Positions 9,276-17,511 of a stretch of DNA of 64,000 bases are shown piece by piece. Positions within the stretch are counted from its first letter, which is position 1. Each line of letters starts with the position of its first letter. This stretch comes from Robertmurraya korlensis NBRC 107688 (GTDB taxonomy: Bacteria > Bacillota > Bacilli > Bacillales > Cytobacillaceae). The stretch spans positions 62,001 through 126,000 of the forward strand of contig NZ_BCVH01000003.1 of assembly GCF_001591645.1 (NCBI RefSeq). The letters are read 5' to 3'. The translations under genes and the position numbers were made by a program. The notes under the pieces are model-generated. The model was not told the DNA's origin and searched no databases. It worked only from the letters and a program-made list of their open reading frames with translations.

Positions 9276-9446
9276 GATATCTCTTATGACTCGTTGGGTA
9301 TTAAATAGGAGGTTGCGGAGGTCATAAAGTGAAAGTTATGACGTCTGGGGCAGGGGATATGGAAGGGAAGAGGTCATAAAAAGAGTTTTATGACGTGTGG
9401 TACATGGGAAAATCAATTGAATCGGTCATAAAGAGAGGGTTATGAC
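9269..9446. repeat. Array of 22-nt palindromes at a 52-bp period
   Basis: Three palindromes begin at 9321, 9373 and 9425, each exactly 52 bp apart. Each is GTCATAA, an 8-nt centre rich in G and A, then TTATGAC. A fourth degenerate unit fits the same register at 9269-9290, where only the right arm CTTATGAC survives beside the zagA stop codon. The 30-nt spacers are not conserved but are G-rich early and end in GAG or similar. The array fills the gap between zagA and rpmE2. It could be an operator array, RNA hairpins or a decayed tandem repeat. Confidence 0.85.
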
Positions 9447-9485
9447 TTCCGAAGCGAAAGAAAAAAATTATCTGAGGTGAAGAAA

Positions 9486-9740
9486 ATGAAACCCAATACA
9501 CATCCTACTTACGATAAAGTCGTCTTTATGGACGTGAACAGTGGCTTTAAATTTTTAACAGGTTCTACAAAAAGATCAAATGAGAAGATTGAGTGGGAAG
9601 ATGGAAAAACGTATCCCTTACTAAAAGTGGAAGTTAGCTCAGACACCCATCCCTTTTACACAGGTAAGCAGAAGTTTGCAGATAAAGGCGGAAGAGTGGA
9701 CCGTTTCCTCCAAAAATACAATATGAAGGATAAAAAATAA
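9486..9740 (+). CDS. rpmE2: 50S ribosomal protein L31 type B (zinc-independent)
   Basis: An 84-aa L31 paralogue without any cysteine, so it lacks the zinc ribbon of the usual L31. Typical family motifs are [26 protein letters not shown] and a final GGRVDRF. In bacilli this form replaces zinc-bound L31 on the ribosome under zinc limitation and so frees zinc. The start at 9486 is preferred because GAGGTGA upstream is a good binding site; GTG at 9477 overlaps it. Its neighbours zagA and rpsN2 support zinc regulation. Confidence 0.93.
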   Translation: MKPNTHPTYDKVVFMDVNSGFKFLTGSTKRSNEKIEWEDGKTYPLLKVEVSSDTHPFYTGKQKFADKGGRVDRFLQKYNMKDKK

Positions 9741-9758
9741 ATCGTAATGATTTTGCTT
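9740..9758. promoter_or_regulatory. Degenerate Zur box upstream of rpsN2
   Basis: AATCGTAATGATTTTGCTT has a perfect left half of the Zur consensus and a weak right half. It overlaps the rpmE2 stop codon and ends 22 nt before rpsN2. Confidence 0.55.
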
Positions 9759-9780
9759 ATCATAGAGGAGGCAATTGAAT

Positions 9781-10050
9781 ATGGCAAAGAAATCAAAAGT
9801 GGCAAAAGAGCTTAAGAGACAAAAGCTAGTGGAACAATATGCAGAAATGAGAAGAGAACTAAAAGAAAAAGGCGATTACGAAGCGTTAAGTAAACTTCCA
9901 CGTGATTCCGCTCCCTCCCGTCTTCACAATCGCTGTTTAGTGACAGGTAGACCTAGAGGATATTTAAGAAAATTTAAGATGTCACGCATTGCCTTTCGCG
10001 AACTTGCCCATAAGGGACAGATCCCTGGTGTAAAGAAATCCAGCTGGTAA
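9781..10050 (+). CDS. rpsN2: 30S ribosomal protein S14, zinc-independent paralogue
   Basis: An 89-aa S14 that has lost the CxxC pairs of the zinc form; only a single Cys remains ([11 protein letters not shown]). The ending VKKSSW is typical of the long C-minus S14. It is the functional partner of rpmE2 in the zinc-sparing response. The ATG at 9781 follows AGGAGG by 9 nt. A TTG at 9775 is too close to the binding site. Confidence 0.93.
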   Translation: MAKKSKVAKELKRQKLVEQYAEMRRELKEKGDYEALSKLPRDSAPSRLHNRCLVTGRPRGYLRKFKMSRIAFRELAHKGQIPGVKKSSW

Positions 10051-10071
10051 GAGAAAGAAGGGGGATTAGGC

Positions 10072-10428
10072 ATGAATGAAAAAATGATGGAGGTTTTTGT
10101 TAGAAATATTGTAGCTTCCTTACCTAGGAGTAGAAGAAAGCTCTATCAATTTATCGAAGGAATTGAAGATTCTCTTGCTCAGCAATCCGATACAAGAGAA
10201 GAATTCTTAGCCCTTCTAAGAGAGCATTCCCCACATCATCAAGCGGCCGATCGATTCCATATGTCAATAGAGGAAACGGTACGATTCATGCATGATATTG
10301 AGGATGAAATTAGTGAGAAGCTTGAAAATAAACTGAAGAATTATAAGTGGATCGATTTTACAGAACAATTACATGGGAACCAAGTTAAAAATAATAGAAG
10401 TACACAATATTTCTTTGTTATCTCTTAG
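10072..10428 (+). CDS. Unknown protein co-transcribed with rpsN2
   Basis: A 118-aa soluble protein, rich in charged residues and probably all helical, with no signal peptide. The middle (HHQAADRFHMSIEETVRF) looks like a helix-turn-helix of the kind found in sigma-like or repressor proteins, but this is a visual guess. It starts 21 nt after rpsN2 behind AAGGGGG and ends at a strong terminator, so it belongs to the zinc-starvation transcript. I do not recognise a named family. Two His in HHQAAD could bind metal. Confidence 0.7.
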   Translation: MNEKMMEVFVRNIVASLPRSRRKLYQFIEGIEDSLAQQSDTREEFLALLREHSPHHQAADRFHMSIEETVRFMHDIEDEISEKLENKLKNYKWIDFTEQLHGNQVKNNRSTQYFFVIS

Positions 10429-10432
10429 TTAG

Positions 10433-10466
10433 AAAGGCTGATTTCAAATGAGAAATCAGCCTTTTA
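10433..10466 (+). terminator. Rho-independent terminator
   Basis: AAGGCTGATTTC and GAAATCAGCCTT form a long stem around a short loop, followed by a T-run. It ends the rpmE2-rpsN2 transcript. Confidence 0.9.
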
Positions 10467-10527
10467 CCTATGAATTAGAAGGTAACAACAGGAGATATAT
10501 TAGTAACTTTCTAGTTTTTCATTGTCA

Positions 10528-10572
10528 AATCGGAATCATTTCGATATAATACAAATCATAATGATTACGATT
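10528..10572. promoter_or_regulatory. Tandem Zur boxes upstream of the Nik/Opp-type operon
   Basis: Two Zur-like dyads stand 26 bp apart: AATCGGAATCATTTCGATA (10528-10546) and AATCATAATGATTACGATT (10554-10572). The second differs from the consensus at one position. They end 32 nt before the first gene of the importer, so zinc should repress it. Confidence 0.88.
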
Positions 10573-10603
10573 ATAAAATATAATGACCGAGAAGGAGATT
10601 AAA

Positions 10604-12151
10604 TTGATTATGAATCCCCATAAATACATAAGAGCTAGCTTTTTCAAATTAGCTATCCTATTGGTAGGTGTCATCTTGTTAAGTGCCTGCACAAATTCTT
10701 CTCAGAGTACAGTAAATGAAAAAGGTAAGCACATAAGTTTTCTTTACAATTTCTCTACGAATTCTCTAGATCCTCATGTTGACTCAAGCTACGTTCCACT
10801 AAGAGCTGGGATAACAGAAACGTTAGTCAAATTAGACGAAGATAACTTAACGATTGCCCCATGGCTTGCAGAAAGCTGGGAAGGGGAGGACGGTAAGAAC
10901 TGGACGATTCATCTTCGTCAAGATGTCACGTTCCATAATGGGAAGAAGATGGATGCGGTAGCAGTGAAAGCTTCACTTGACCGAGCGCTACAGGAGAGTG
11001 TAGCGATTCAAAATGCATTGAAAATCGAGTCCATTGAAGCAGAAGGGTATACCTTGAACATCACTACGAAAGAAGTGTTTCCAGAATTCGTATCTGAACT
11101 AGTGAATCCAAATGTCTCTATTATCGACGTATCAGAAAAAGATATAATTAATAAACCAATCGGTACAGGCCCATTTGCTCTTGAGTCCTTTACACCGGGA
11201 AGTAAGCTAGAGGTTAAGAGATATGCTAAGTACTGGGATGGAGCTTCGAATCTTGATTCCGTCACATTTGCTTTCAATGAGGATGCAAATGCTCGTACCC
11301 TTGCGTTGAAGTCTGGACAAGTGGATATTGTGTACCGTCCAGAGGTAGAAAGTTTAGAGTCGTTACGTGCCCAAGAGGGAATCAAGGTGGAATCAACATC
11401 AACCTTCCGTGTGCATCAAATGACGATGAATATGGAACGCAAAAGCTTGAAGGACGTCAATGTACGTCGTGCGGTGGATGCATTGATTGACCGCCAGAAG
11501 ATTGTTGATACGATTCTTCTAGGGTATGGGGAACCAGCAGTCGGACCATTTTTACCATCCCTACCATTTGCTCCATCGTATGAGAAAAGTGAATCAATGA
11601 CGGCTGTTACGTATTTAGAGGACGCTGGGTATTCACTAGTAGATGGAAAAATGCAAAAAGATGGGGATCCACTAACATTTACCCTATTAACCTATAGTGC
11701 GAGAGCGGATTTGCCATTAATTGCGCAAGTATTCCAATCGGATGCGAAACGAATCGGAATTGACGTGGAAATTCGTCAAATTGATACTCCTGAGGAATAC
11801 ATGGCGTCAAACCGTGATTGGGATTTAGCCACATATAGTAACTTAACGGCTCCACGTGGAGATGCAGGCTACTACTTAAATGCCACGTATCACCCAACTG
11901 GTGCTCTGAACTTTAGTGGTGCGGAAGAGCCTGAACTCACAAAAATCATTGATCAACTGAATCAAACGGTTAGTCAAGAAGAACGAGCTGAGCTCGCGGA
12001 GCAGGCAGCGGATTTTGTTCATAACAATGTGATCAATTCATTTGTCCTGCACCCATCCACCATTGTGGCTTATGACGAAAACAAAGTGAAAAATTGGGTA
12101 ACGACACGAAGTGAATATTACATGATTACGAACGAGTTGGATGTGAAGTAA
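10604..12151 (+). CDS. Nickel/peptide-type ABC transporter substrate-binding lipoprotein
   Basis: A family-5 extracellular solute-binding lipoprotein of about 515 aa. The signal ends in the lipobox LSAC, and the body shows the OppA/NikA pattern (AESWEGEDGKNWTIHLR, then FHNGKKMDA). Members bind peptides, nickel complexes or metal-opine chelates. Zur boxes upstream make a zinc-chelate or zinc-related peptide more likely, as in Cnt systems, but the ligand is not visible. AAGGAG fits TTG at 10604 (6 nt) better than ATG at 10610 (12 nt) or ATG at 10583. Confidence 0.88.
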   Translation: MIMNPHKYIRASFFKLAILLVGVILLSACTNSSQSTVNEKGKHISFLYNFSTNSLDPHVDSSYVPLRAGITETLVKLDEDNLTIAPWLAESWEGEDGKNWTIHLRQDVTFHNGKKMDAVAVKASLDRALQESVAIQNALKIESIEAEGYTLNITTKEVFPEFVSELVNPNVSIIDVSEKDIINKPIGTGPFALESFTPGSKLEVKRYAKYWDGASNLDSVTFAFNEDANARTLALKSGQVDIVYRPEVESLESLRAQEGIKVESTSTFRVHQMTMNMERKSLKDVNVRRAVDALIDRQKIVDTILLGYGEPAVGPFLPSLPFAPSYEKSESMTAVTYLEDAGYSLVDGKMQKDGDPLTFTLLTYSARADLPLIAQVFQSDAKRIGIDVEIRQIDTPEEYMASNRDWDLATYSNLTAPRGDAGYYLNATYHPTGALNFSGAEEPELTKIIDQLNQTVSQEERAELAEQAADFVHNNVINSFVLHPSTIVAYDENKVKNWVTTRSEYYMITNELDVK

Positions 12152-13098
12152 TGTTCCGAATTGTCACAAGAAAATTCTTTGAAGTAGTAGTGTTTGTCCT
12201 ATTTATTACATTTGTTAGCTTTTTGTTTGTTCGAATGGCACCTGGTGATCCTGTATTGACGATTTTGAATGTGGATGAGCTATCTGTTAGTCAGGAGCAA
12301 GTAGAAGCGCTAAGAGAGGATATGGGGTTTAATAAACCAATACTCGTCCAGTATGGATTATGGCTAATGAATTTTATTCAGTTTGATTTTGGGTTGTCCT
12401 ATGCTACAGGGCAACCCGTATTGGATATGATTCTAATGGGCTTACCTGCCACTATTGAATTATCGGTCGGTGCATTGGTCGTCATGTTACTGGTATCTAT
12501 CCCGCTAGGCTCTTTGTCTGCTCTTTATCGAAATAGCTGGATTGATCAAATCAGTAGGGTCTTATCCATTCTTGGTGCGGCGATTCCAAGTTTTTGGCTT
12601 GGTCTTATATTTATTGATCTATTCGGTGCACGTCTAAATATCCTTCCGACCATGGGAAGAGATGGGTTGATCTCATTGATCTTGCCATCATTGACCCTTG
12701 GTCTTGCTATATCAAGCGTATACGTACGTTTGCTTCGTTCTAGTTTGCTAGATTCTCTTAGCCAGGAATTTATTCGAGCGGCCAGAGCTCGAGGATTATC
12801 GGAAACGAGGATTTTTTTCGCTCATGCATTTCGACACAGCCTGCCCCCCGTTATCACGGTCTTTGGTGTGAGTTTAGGCAGCTTAATCGGTGGTGTTGTG
12901 GTCATTGAAGTATTATTTTCGTATCCAGGGATAGGGAAGATGGTGGTTGATGCCATACGTCAACGTGATTATCCACTCATCCAAGGATATATTTTAATCA
13001 TGGCCATCGTTGTTTTCTTAGTAAATACATGTGTGGATATTTCCTACCGATATTTAAATCCAGAAATGAAACTAAAAGAAAGGGAGATGAACGAATGA
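12151..13098 (+). CDS. Nik/Opp-type ABC transporter permease (NikB-like)
   Basis: A 315-aa inner-membrane subunit with six hydrophobic segments. The N-terminal FVRMAPGDP is characteristic of DppB/NikB permeases, and the EAA loop reads AARARGLSETRIFFAHAFRHSLPP. Its start codon overlaps the stop of the binding-protein gene, so the two are translationally coupled. It pairs with the NikC-like permease that overlaps its end by 4 nt. Confidence 0.9.
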   Translation: MFRIVTRKFFEVVVFVLFITFVSFLFVRMAPGDPVLTILNVDELSVSQEQVEALREDMGFNKPILVQYGLWLMNFIQFDFGLSYATGQPVLDMILMGLPATIELSVGALVVMLLVSIPLGSLSALYRNSWIDQISRVLSILGAAIPSFWLGLIFIDLFGARLNILPTMGRDGLISLILPSLTLGLAISSVYVRLLRSSLLDSLSQEFIRAARARGLSETRIFFAHAFRHSLPPVITVFGVSLGSLIGGVVVIEVLFSYPGIGKMVVDAIRQRDYPLIQGYILIMAIVVFLVNTCVDISYRYLNPEMKLKEREMNE

Positions 13099-13943
13099 CA
13101 GGATTGTCCATACGTTTGCCGAGGGCGAAAAAAAACAGAATCCAAGCGGGTATAGCCTTGTTAGGTGTCGTCTTCTTTTCGGCAGTATTCATTTATACGT
13201 TTTTATATTTACGGCATGATCCAGTCTTAACCGATCTCGATCGACGTCTTCTTGGAATGAGCTTACAGCATCCACTCGGAACCGATCAGCTCGGTCGAGA
13301 TGTATTGACAAGGTTATTATTAGGTGGTCAACAGACCCTAGGGTATAGCTTGCTGGCATTGATGGTAGCCCTTTTCATTGGCGTTCCTTTTGGCATTATA
13401 TCTGGATATAAACGAGGGCTCGTTGACCGGGTGTTTATGAGAATTGGCGATGCATTTTTATCTTTTCCTGATACCATTGTAGCGATTGTTCTTAGTGGAT
13501 TAATGGGGCCAGGGATCGGTAATTTAGTTCTGGCAATTGTGTTGGTCAAATGGGTAAGCTATGCCCGTCTGGTACGTAGTACGGTATTATCGGAATCCCA
13601 AAAGGATTATGTGTTAATTGCTCGGATCAACGGACTATCTTCAAGAAAAATTATGCGAAAGCATTTGCTTCCCCATGTAGTAGGGCATGTTCTTGTTCTC
13701 GCAAGTCTTGACCTTGGGAAAATTATACTGCTTATTTCTGCCTTTTCCTATATTGGACTGGGTGCGCAGCCTCCCATGCCTGAATGGGGAGCCATGTTAA
13801 ATGACTCACGGCCTTATTTTCAGTCTAGACCAGAATTAATGATCTATCCTGGTTTAGCAATTGTAAGTGTTGTGTTATTAACCAATATGCTGGGCGATTA
13901 TTTACGGGATCGTTTTGATGTAAAGAAAGAGGTACAGCAATGA
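13095..13943 (+). CDS. Nik/Opp-type ABC transporter permease (NikC-like)
   Basis: A 282-aa membrane subunit. HPLGTDQLGRDVLTRLLLGG is the hallmark of DppC/NikC permeases, and the EAA loop is present (IARINGLSSRKIMRKHLLP). It starts at the ATGA overlap with the preceding gene. An upstream in-frame ATG at 13029 lies inside that gene and has no suitable binding site. It completes the heterodimeric channel. Confidence 0.9.
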   Translation: MTGLSIRLPRAKKNRIQAGIALLGVVFFSAVFIYTFLYLRHDPVLTDLDRRLLGMSLQHPLGTDQLGRDVLTRLLLGGQQTLGYSLLALMVALFIGVPFGIISGYKRGLVDRVFMRIGDAFLSFPDTIVAIVLSGLMGPGIGNLVLAIVLVKWVSYARLVRSTVLSESQKDYVLIARINGLSSRKIMRKHLLPHVVGHVLVLASLDLGKIILLISAFSYIGLGAQPPMPEWGAMLNDSRPYFQSRPELMIYPGLAIVSVVLLTNMLGDYLRDRFDVKKEVQQ

Positions 13944-14740
13944 TATTATCACTGGAGCAAGTATCCATTGGAACGAGAGAAAAGAAAATTGTGGACAATG
14001 TGTCGCTTTCCATCCGTGAAGGAGAGTGGTATGCACTAGTGGGACAAAGCGGAAGTGGAAAAAGCTTACTCTCACAGGCCATTGGACGTATGCTTTCACC
14101 TAATTTGCAGGTGGAGGGAAAAATCATTTTTAACGATCATGATTTACAATCCTTATCACCCAAAGAAATAAGGGCGATTCGTGGCCAAAAGCTTGCGTAT
14201 ATTTTTCAAGATTATCAGGGGTCTTTTACCCCTTTTCGAACCATCGGTCAGCATTTTCATGAGTACCAGAAGGCGCACGGGAATCGTGATTCGAAAAGTA
14301 GGAAAGCGAAGACCATTGAAGCGCTTGAATCAGTTGGTTTAGATGAAACGTTATACAAAAGATATCCTTTTCAGCTAAGTGGGGGACAGCTTCAGCGCGT
14401 TTCTATCGCATTGGCCCTATTATTATCACCTGATTTGATTATCGCTGATGAAATTACGACCGCTCTTGACAGTGTATCCGGGCATCGAGTGCTAGAGCTA
14501 CTTGCTAAGCGACAAAAAGAAACAGGTTGTACGATTTTGTTTATTACTCATGATTGGCGTCATGTGAGACGTTATGCAACACGCTTAGCGGTCATGAAGA
14601 ATGGGAAAATCGTAGAATCAGGCGGAAAGCATCGAATTCTAGACCATCCACAACACGAATATACGAAACAGTTAATACAGGCAGCACCGATCTTACAACG
14701 GGGACTTCCATCAGGGCTAGAGGAGGTAGGAAGTGTATGA
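13940..14740 (+). CDS. Nik/Opp-type ABC transporter ATPase (NikD-like)
   Basis: A 266-aa nucleotide-binding subunit. Walker A is GQSGSGKS, the signature LSGGQLQR, and Walker B LIIADEITTALD. The C-terminal tail (HPQHEYTKQLIQAAP) is the usual ending of Opp/Nik ATPases. It overlaps both neighbours by 4 nt (ATGA), which implies strict co-translation within the Zur-controlled operon. Confidence 0.9.
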   Translation: MILSLEQVSIGTREKKIVDNVSLSIREGEWYALVGQSGSGKSLLSQAIGRMLSPNLQVEGKIIFNDHDLQSLSPKEIRAIRGQKLAYIFQDYQGSFTPFRTIGQHFHEYQKAHGNRDSKSRKAKTIEALESVGLDETLYKRYPFQLSGGQLQRVSIALALLLSPDLIIADEITTALDSVSGHRVLELLAKRQKETGCTILFITHDWRHVRRYATRLAVMKNGKIVESGGKHRILDHPQHEYTKQLIQAAPILQRGLPSGLEEVGSV

Positions 14741-15498
14741 GTTTACTCGTAGTGGAAAATCTAATGAAAACATTTCCTGGAGGAAAGACGGCAGTCAACA
14801 ATCTTTCCTTTCACCTGGGCAAGGGAGAATGTCTTGGCCTTGTCGGAGAAAGTGGCTGTGGGAAAAGTACATTAGCACGGTGCTTACTACGGATTGAATC
14901 CGTTGACAGTGGTTCAATCTATTTAAATGATATAGCGATAGAAAGAATGAACGAGCGCAAGTTATATCCTCATCGGAAAAAAATTCAAATCGTATTTCAA
15001 AACCCGACAGCCGCATTAAATCCAAAGCTGAAAATAAAAGACTCCATCATTGAACCTTACGAACAATATAGGAAGGAACTAACCCTTAGCCATTTTTCCT
15101 ATACATCAAAGGAAGCATTTATCGGGCAGCTTCTTGAAGCGGTGGAACTCCCGTCACATATAGCGAATCAATATCCGCATGAACTAAGTGGGGGACAAAA
15201 GCAGCGTGTAACGATTGCTCGTTCGATCAGTATTGAGCCAGATCTCATTGTGCTAGATGAGCCGACCGCAAGCTTAGATGTGATTTCCCAGGGGGCCGTA
15301 CTCAATCTTTTAACCGAGCTTCGTGAAACCTTACATCTTTCTTACTTGTTTATCTCACATGACCTTGCTGCCGTTAACCAAATGAGTCAAAGAATCATGG
15401 TTATGAAAGATGGGGAGATTGTCGATCAGTTCAACCAAGAACAGCTATTTAGTGCAGATCGCCATCCTTATACAAAAGAACTGATATCCATTTTCTAA
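14737..15498 (+). CDS. Nik/Opp-type ABC transporter ATPase (NikE-like)
   Basis: A 253-aa second ATPase. Walker A is GESGCGKS, the signature LSGGQKQR, and Walker B LIVLDEPTASLD. It starts at the ATGA overlap at 14737; a longer frame upstream lies inside the previous gene and is not used. It is the last gene of the five-gene importer. No metallophore biosynthesis genes accompany the operon, so the cell may take up a chelate made elsewhere or by another locus. Confidence 0.9.
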   Translation: MSLLVVENLMKTFPGGKTAVNNLSFHLGKGECLGLVGESGCGKSTLARCLLRIESVDSGSIYLNDIAIERMNERKLYPHRKKIQIVFQNPTAALNPKLKIKDSIIEPYEQYRKELTLSHFSYTSKEAFIGQLLEAVELPSHIANQYPHELSGGQKQRVTIARSISIEPDLIVLDEPTASLDVISQGAVLNLLTELRETLHLSYLFISHDLAAVNQMSQRIMVMKDGEIVDQFNQEQLFSADRHPYTKELISIF

Positions 15499-15502
15499 TG
15501 AA

Positions 15503-15536
15503 AAAAACCAGTCTCCGGTGGGAAACTGGTTTTTTC
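15503..15536 (+). terminator. Rho-independent terminator
   Basis: AAAACCAGT and ACTGGTTTT form the stem, with a T-run after it. It ends the Zur-controlled importer operon. Confidence 0.9.
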
Positions 15537-15540
15537 CATA

Positions 15541-15835
15541 TGTAGTGCCGCATTTGCCGTATAAAGGTATAAGAAAGTTTTAAACCACCACTCCTCAAAG
15601 TGGGTGTTCGCAGAAACATTCTTGCGTGTCCTCCTTGTCATATAGACGAAGGCTTGTCATTCGTGTTTCAATGTTAAACTCCCTATTACAGCTTAAAGGT
15701 TAAAACTTTATTATGAATACGAACAATGCAGCTCATGTATTTATCTTACTATTTATTATGTCCGGAATCAATGGTAATCATTCCGCGAACTTCCTCTAAC
15801 TTTCACTTGATGGATTCATGAGGTCTTTAGAAGAG
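15541..15835. other. Intergenic region with hairpins, function unknown
   Basis: No reading frame stands out. A bulged hairpin, CACCACT / AGTGGGTG, lies at 15587-15608, and AT-rich sequence follows 15680. The GC-richer, hairpin-bearing stretch 15545-15670 looks more constrained than ordinary spacer and could be a structured element or a remnant of a repeat. I cannot name it. Confidence 0.3.
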
Positions 15836-15837
15836 AC

Positions 15838-17247
15838 TCATAATAAATGCTGAAATAAACCGGTTATATAGGAGAGTGCTTTTATACCGAATGATTTAAC
15901 CCGACTGACTTTACCTGGCTTTACATGGGGATCCTCTATATACGACTGATCCTTTGCTACCTTTAAGCTCTTTTTAAAATATTGGTTCATTTCCTTCTCG
16001 AGATTTGTGGTGAAGTCCACACTATCAATGACAACCATGGATTCGGTATTTATATAAGCGGACCTCGCATCCACATTAAATGCTCCAATCGCACTTAATC
16101 GATCATCAAAGATAAATGTTTTGGCATGTATGGAGTCTGGACCTTGATATTCCCATACATTTAAGCCCTCGTTTACCATACTGTTGATATGCTTAATATG
16201 TCCGGAATAGGCCATCACATTGGCTGTCGATGCCATAGAGTTGGTTAAAATCGTTGTCTTTTCCGGAGGTACTTGTAACGAATTGATATAGGTGCGCATA
16301 GGTTTCGTTGGTATCACATAAGGACTTTGGATGAGTAAAGACTTTTTCGAGTTCTTCATGAGATTCGTTAAATCATACCATGCCCAAGGCTCTTTATTAA
16401 ATCTTTGTATAGGGTTATGAATAAAAGTGACTTTTTTTGTAGGAAGAGACATCTTCACCCAGTCATAATAAGTATTAAATAATTTTGTATCCGTTTTTTT
16501 CAGGTTCTCTAGTTTCTGTTTTAATTGGTGAGTGGCTTCTGTTGCTTTCCTTTGTTGACGTGTGGATAGCTTATCTAAAGGCACCTTTGTAATGGGATGG
16601 TCCCAGACTTCATTAAAGTAGCCTTCCATTTGGTTTAACACACTGTTTTCCTTTGTTTTTGGATCCGTATTAATAATGAGAACATCTCGGTCATACGTAG
16701 GGTTTTTTTCACCTTCTTGAACAAAATAACGATTTCCGATATTTCTTCCGCCGATCAGTGCGTACTTATTGTCGACCACAAAGATTTTATCATGCAGTCG
16801 ATTATTCCATGTCCAAGGGAGTAACGGGTTGAAGGGTTCATAAAATTTTACCTCGATATTGGGATGATTGAGTAAAGCATATTTGAGATCCTTTAGACCA
16901 AATCTAAGGCCATGAACGATTCCATCCAAAAGGATCCGTACCTTTACGCCACGATCGGCCGCATCGAGAATCATTCCGAAAATAAGATCGGTAATATACC
17001 CTTTATGAATCGAATAATAGGCGATATCAATAGACTCTTGGGCATTTTCCATTAAGTTAATACGGGTGACCCCTGAGAACGTTTTTTCCTCCAGGAGAAT
17101 GACGCGATCCTGGGAGGCCTCATTCCCATAGAATCGTTCCACTTTATGTTGTTCTTTATAGCTACTGCTAACCTCTGGATGGTTATAGTTAAATATTACA
17201 GCGGCGAATATTGTAATATACAATAGATAAAAGACGAGAATGATCAT
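15838..17247 (-). CDS. Phospholipase D-like protein, cardiolipin synthase-like
   Basis: A 469-aa membrane-anchored protein with one N-terminal helix and two HKD domains. The first motif reads HDKIFVVDNKYALIGGRN (about residue 155) and the second HAKTFIFDDRLSAIGAFN (about residue 380). Two HxKx4D motifs are the catalytic set of bacterial cardiolipin synthases and related PLD enzymes, which transfer phosphatidyl groups. A single anchor instead of two helices suggests a divergent PLD protein rather than canonical Cls. TAGGAGAG lies 6 nt before the ATG. Confidence 0.82.
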   Translation of the reverse strand: MIILVFYLLYITIFAAVIFNYNHPEVSSSYKEQHKVERFYGNEASQDRVILLEEKTFSGVTRINLMENAQESIDIAYYSIHKGYITDLIFGMILDAADRGVKVRILLDGIVHGLRFGLKDLKYALLNHPNIEVKFYEPFNPLLPWTWNNRLHDKIFVVDNKYALIGGRNIGNRYFVQEGEKNPTYDRDVLIINTDPKTKENSVLNQMEGYFNEVWDHPITKVPLDKLSTRQQRKATEATHQLKQKLENLKKTDTKLFNTYYDWVKMSLPTKKVTFIHNPIQRFNKEPWAWYDLTNLMKNSKKSLLIQSPYVIPTKPMRTYINSLQVPPEKTTILTNSMASTANVMAYSGHIKHINSMVNEGLNVWEYQGPDSIHAKTFIFDDRLSAIGAFNVDARSAYINTESMVVIDSVDFTTNLEKEMNQYFKKSLKVAKDQSYIEDPHVKPGKVSRVKSFGIKALSYITGLFQHLL

Positions 17248-17511
17248 AAACGCTCTCCTAACTTTTTTTATTCGAATGACCCTCCTTTCTCACACCTGAA
17301 ATGCCTAATAATTGTTACTAGTTTGTTCAATAGTTTCTACAATATGAACGGAGGAGAAAAAAACAATCCGTTGGGTTTGTGAGTGGGCGGATGTGACTTG
17401 CTTTCAGAATAAATCAGGACTAATTACACTACTTGATTTTGAAAAATCACGACATTTCTCATTCATTTGTGCTAAATTATAGGAATACTACTTTCTAAAG
17501 AGGGAACACAG

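Noticed and set aside
9321-9446. Possible short CRISPR array
   Set aside because: The repeated unit is a 22-nt palindrome with a variable centre, there are only three full copies, the spacers have related composition, and no cas gene is near.
14554-14736. Longer N-terminus of the last importer ATPase
   Set aside because: The extension lies inside the preceding ATPase gene in another frame; the ATGA overlap start at 14737 gives a normal-length protein.
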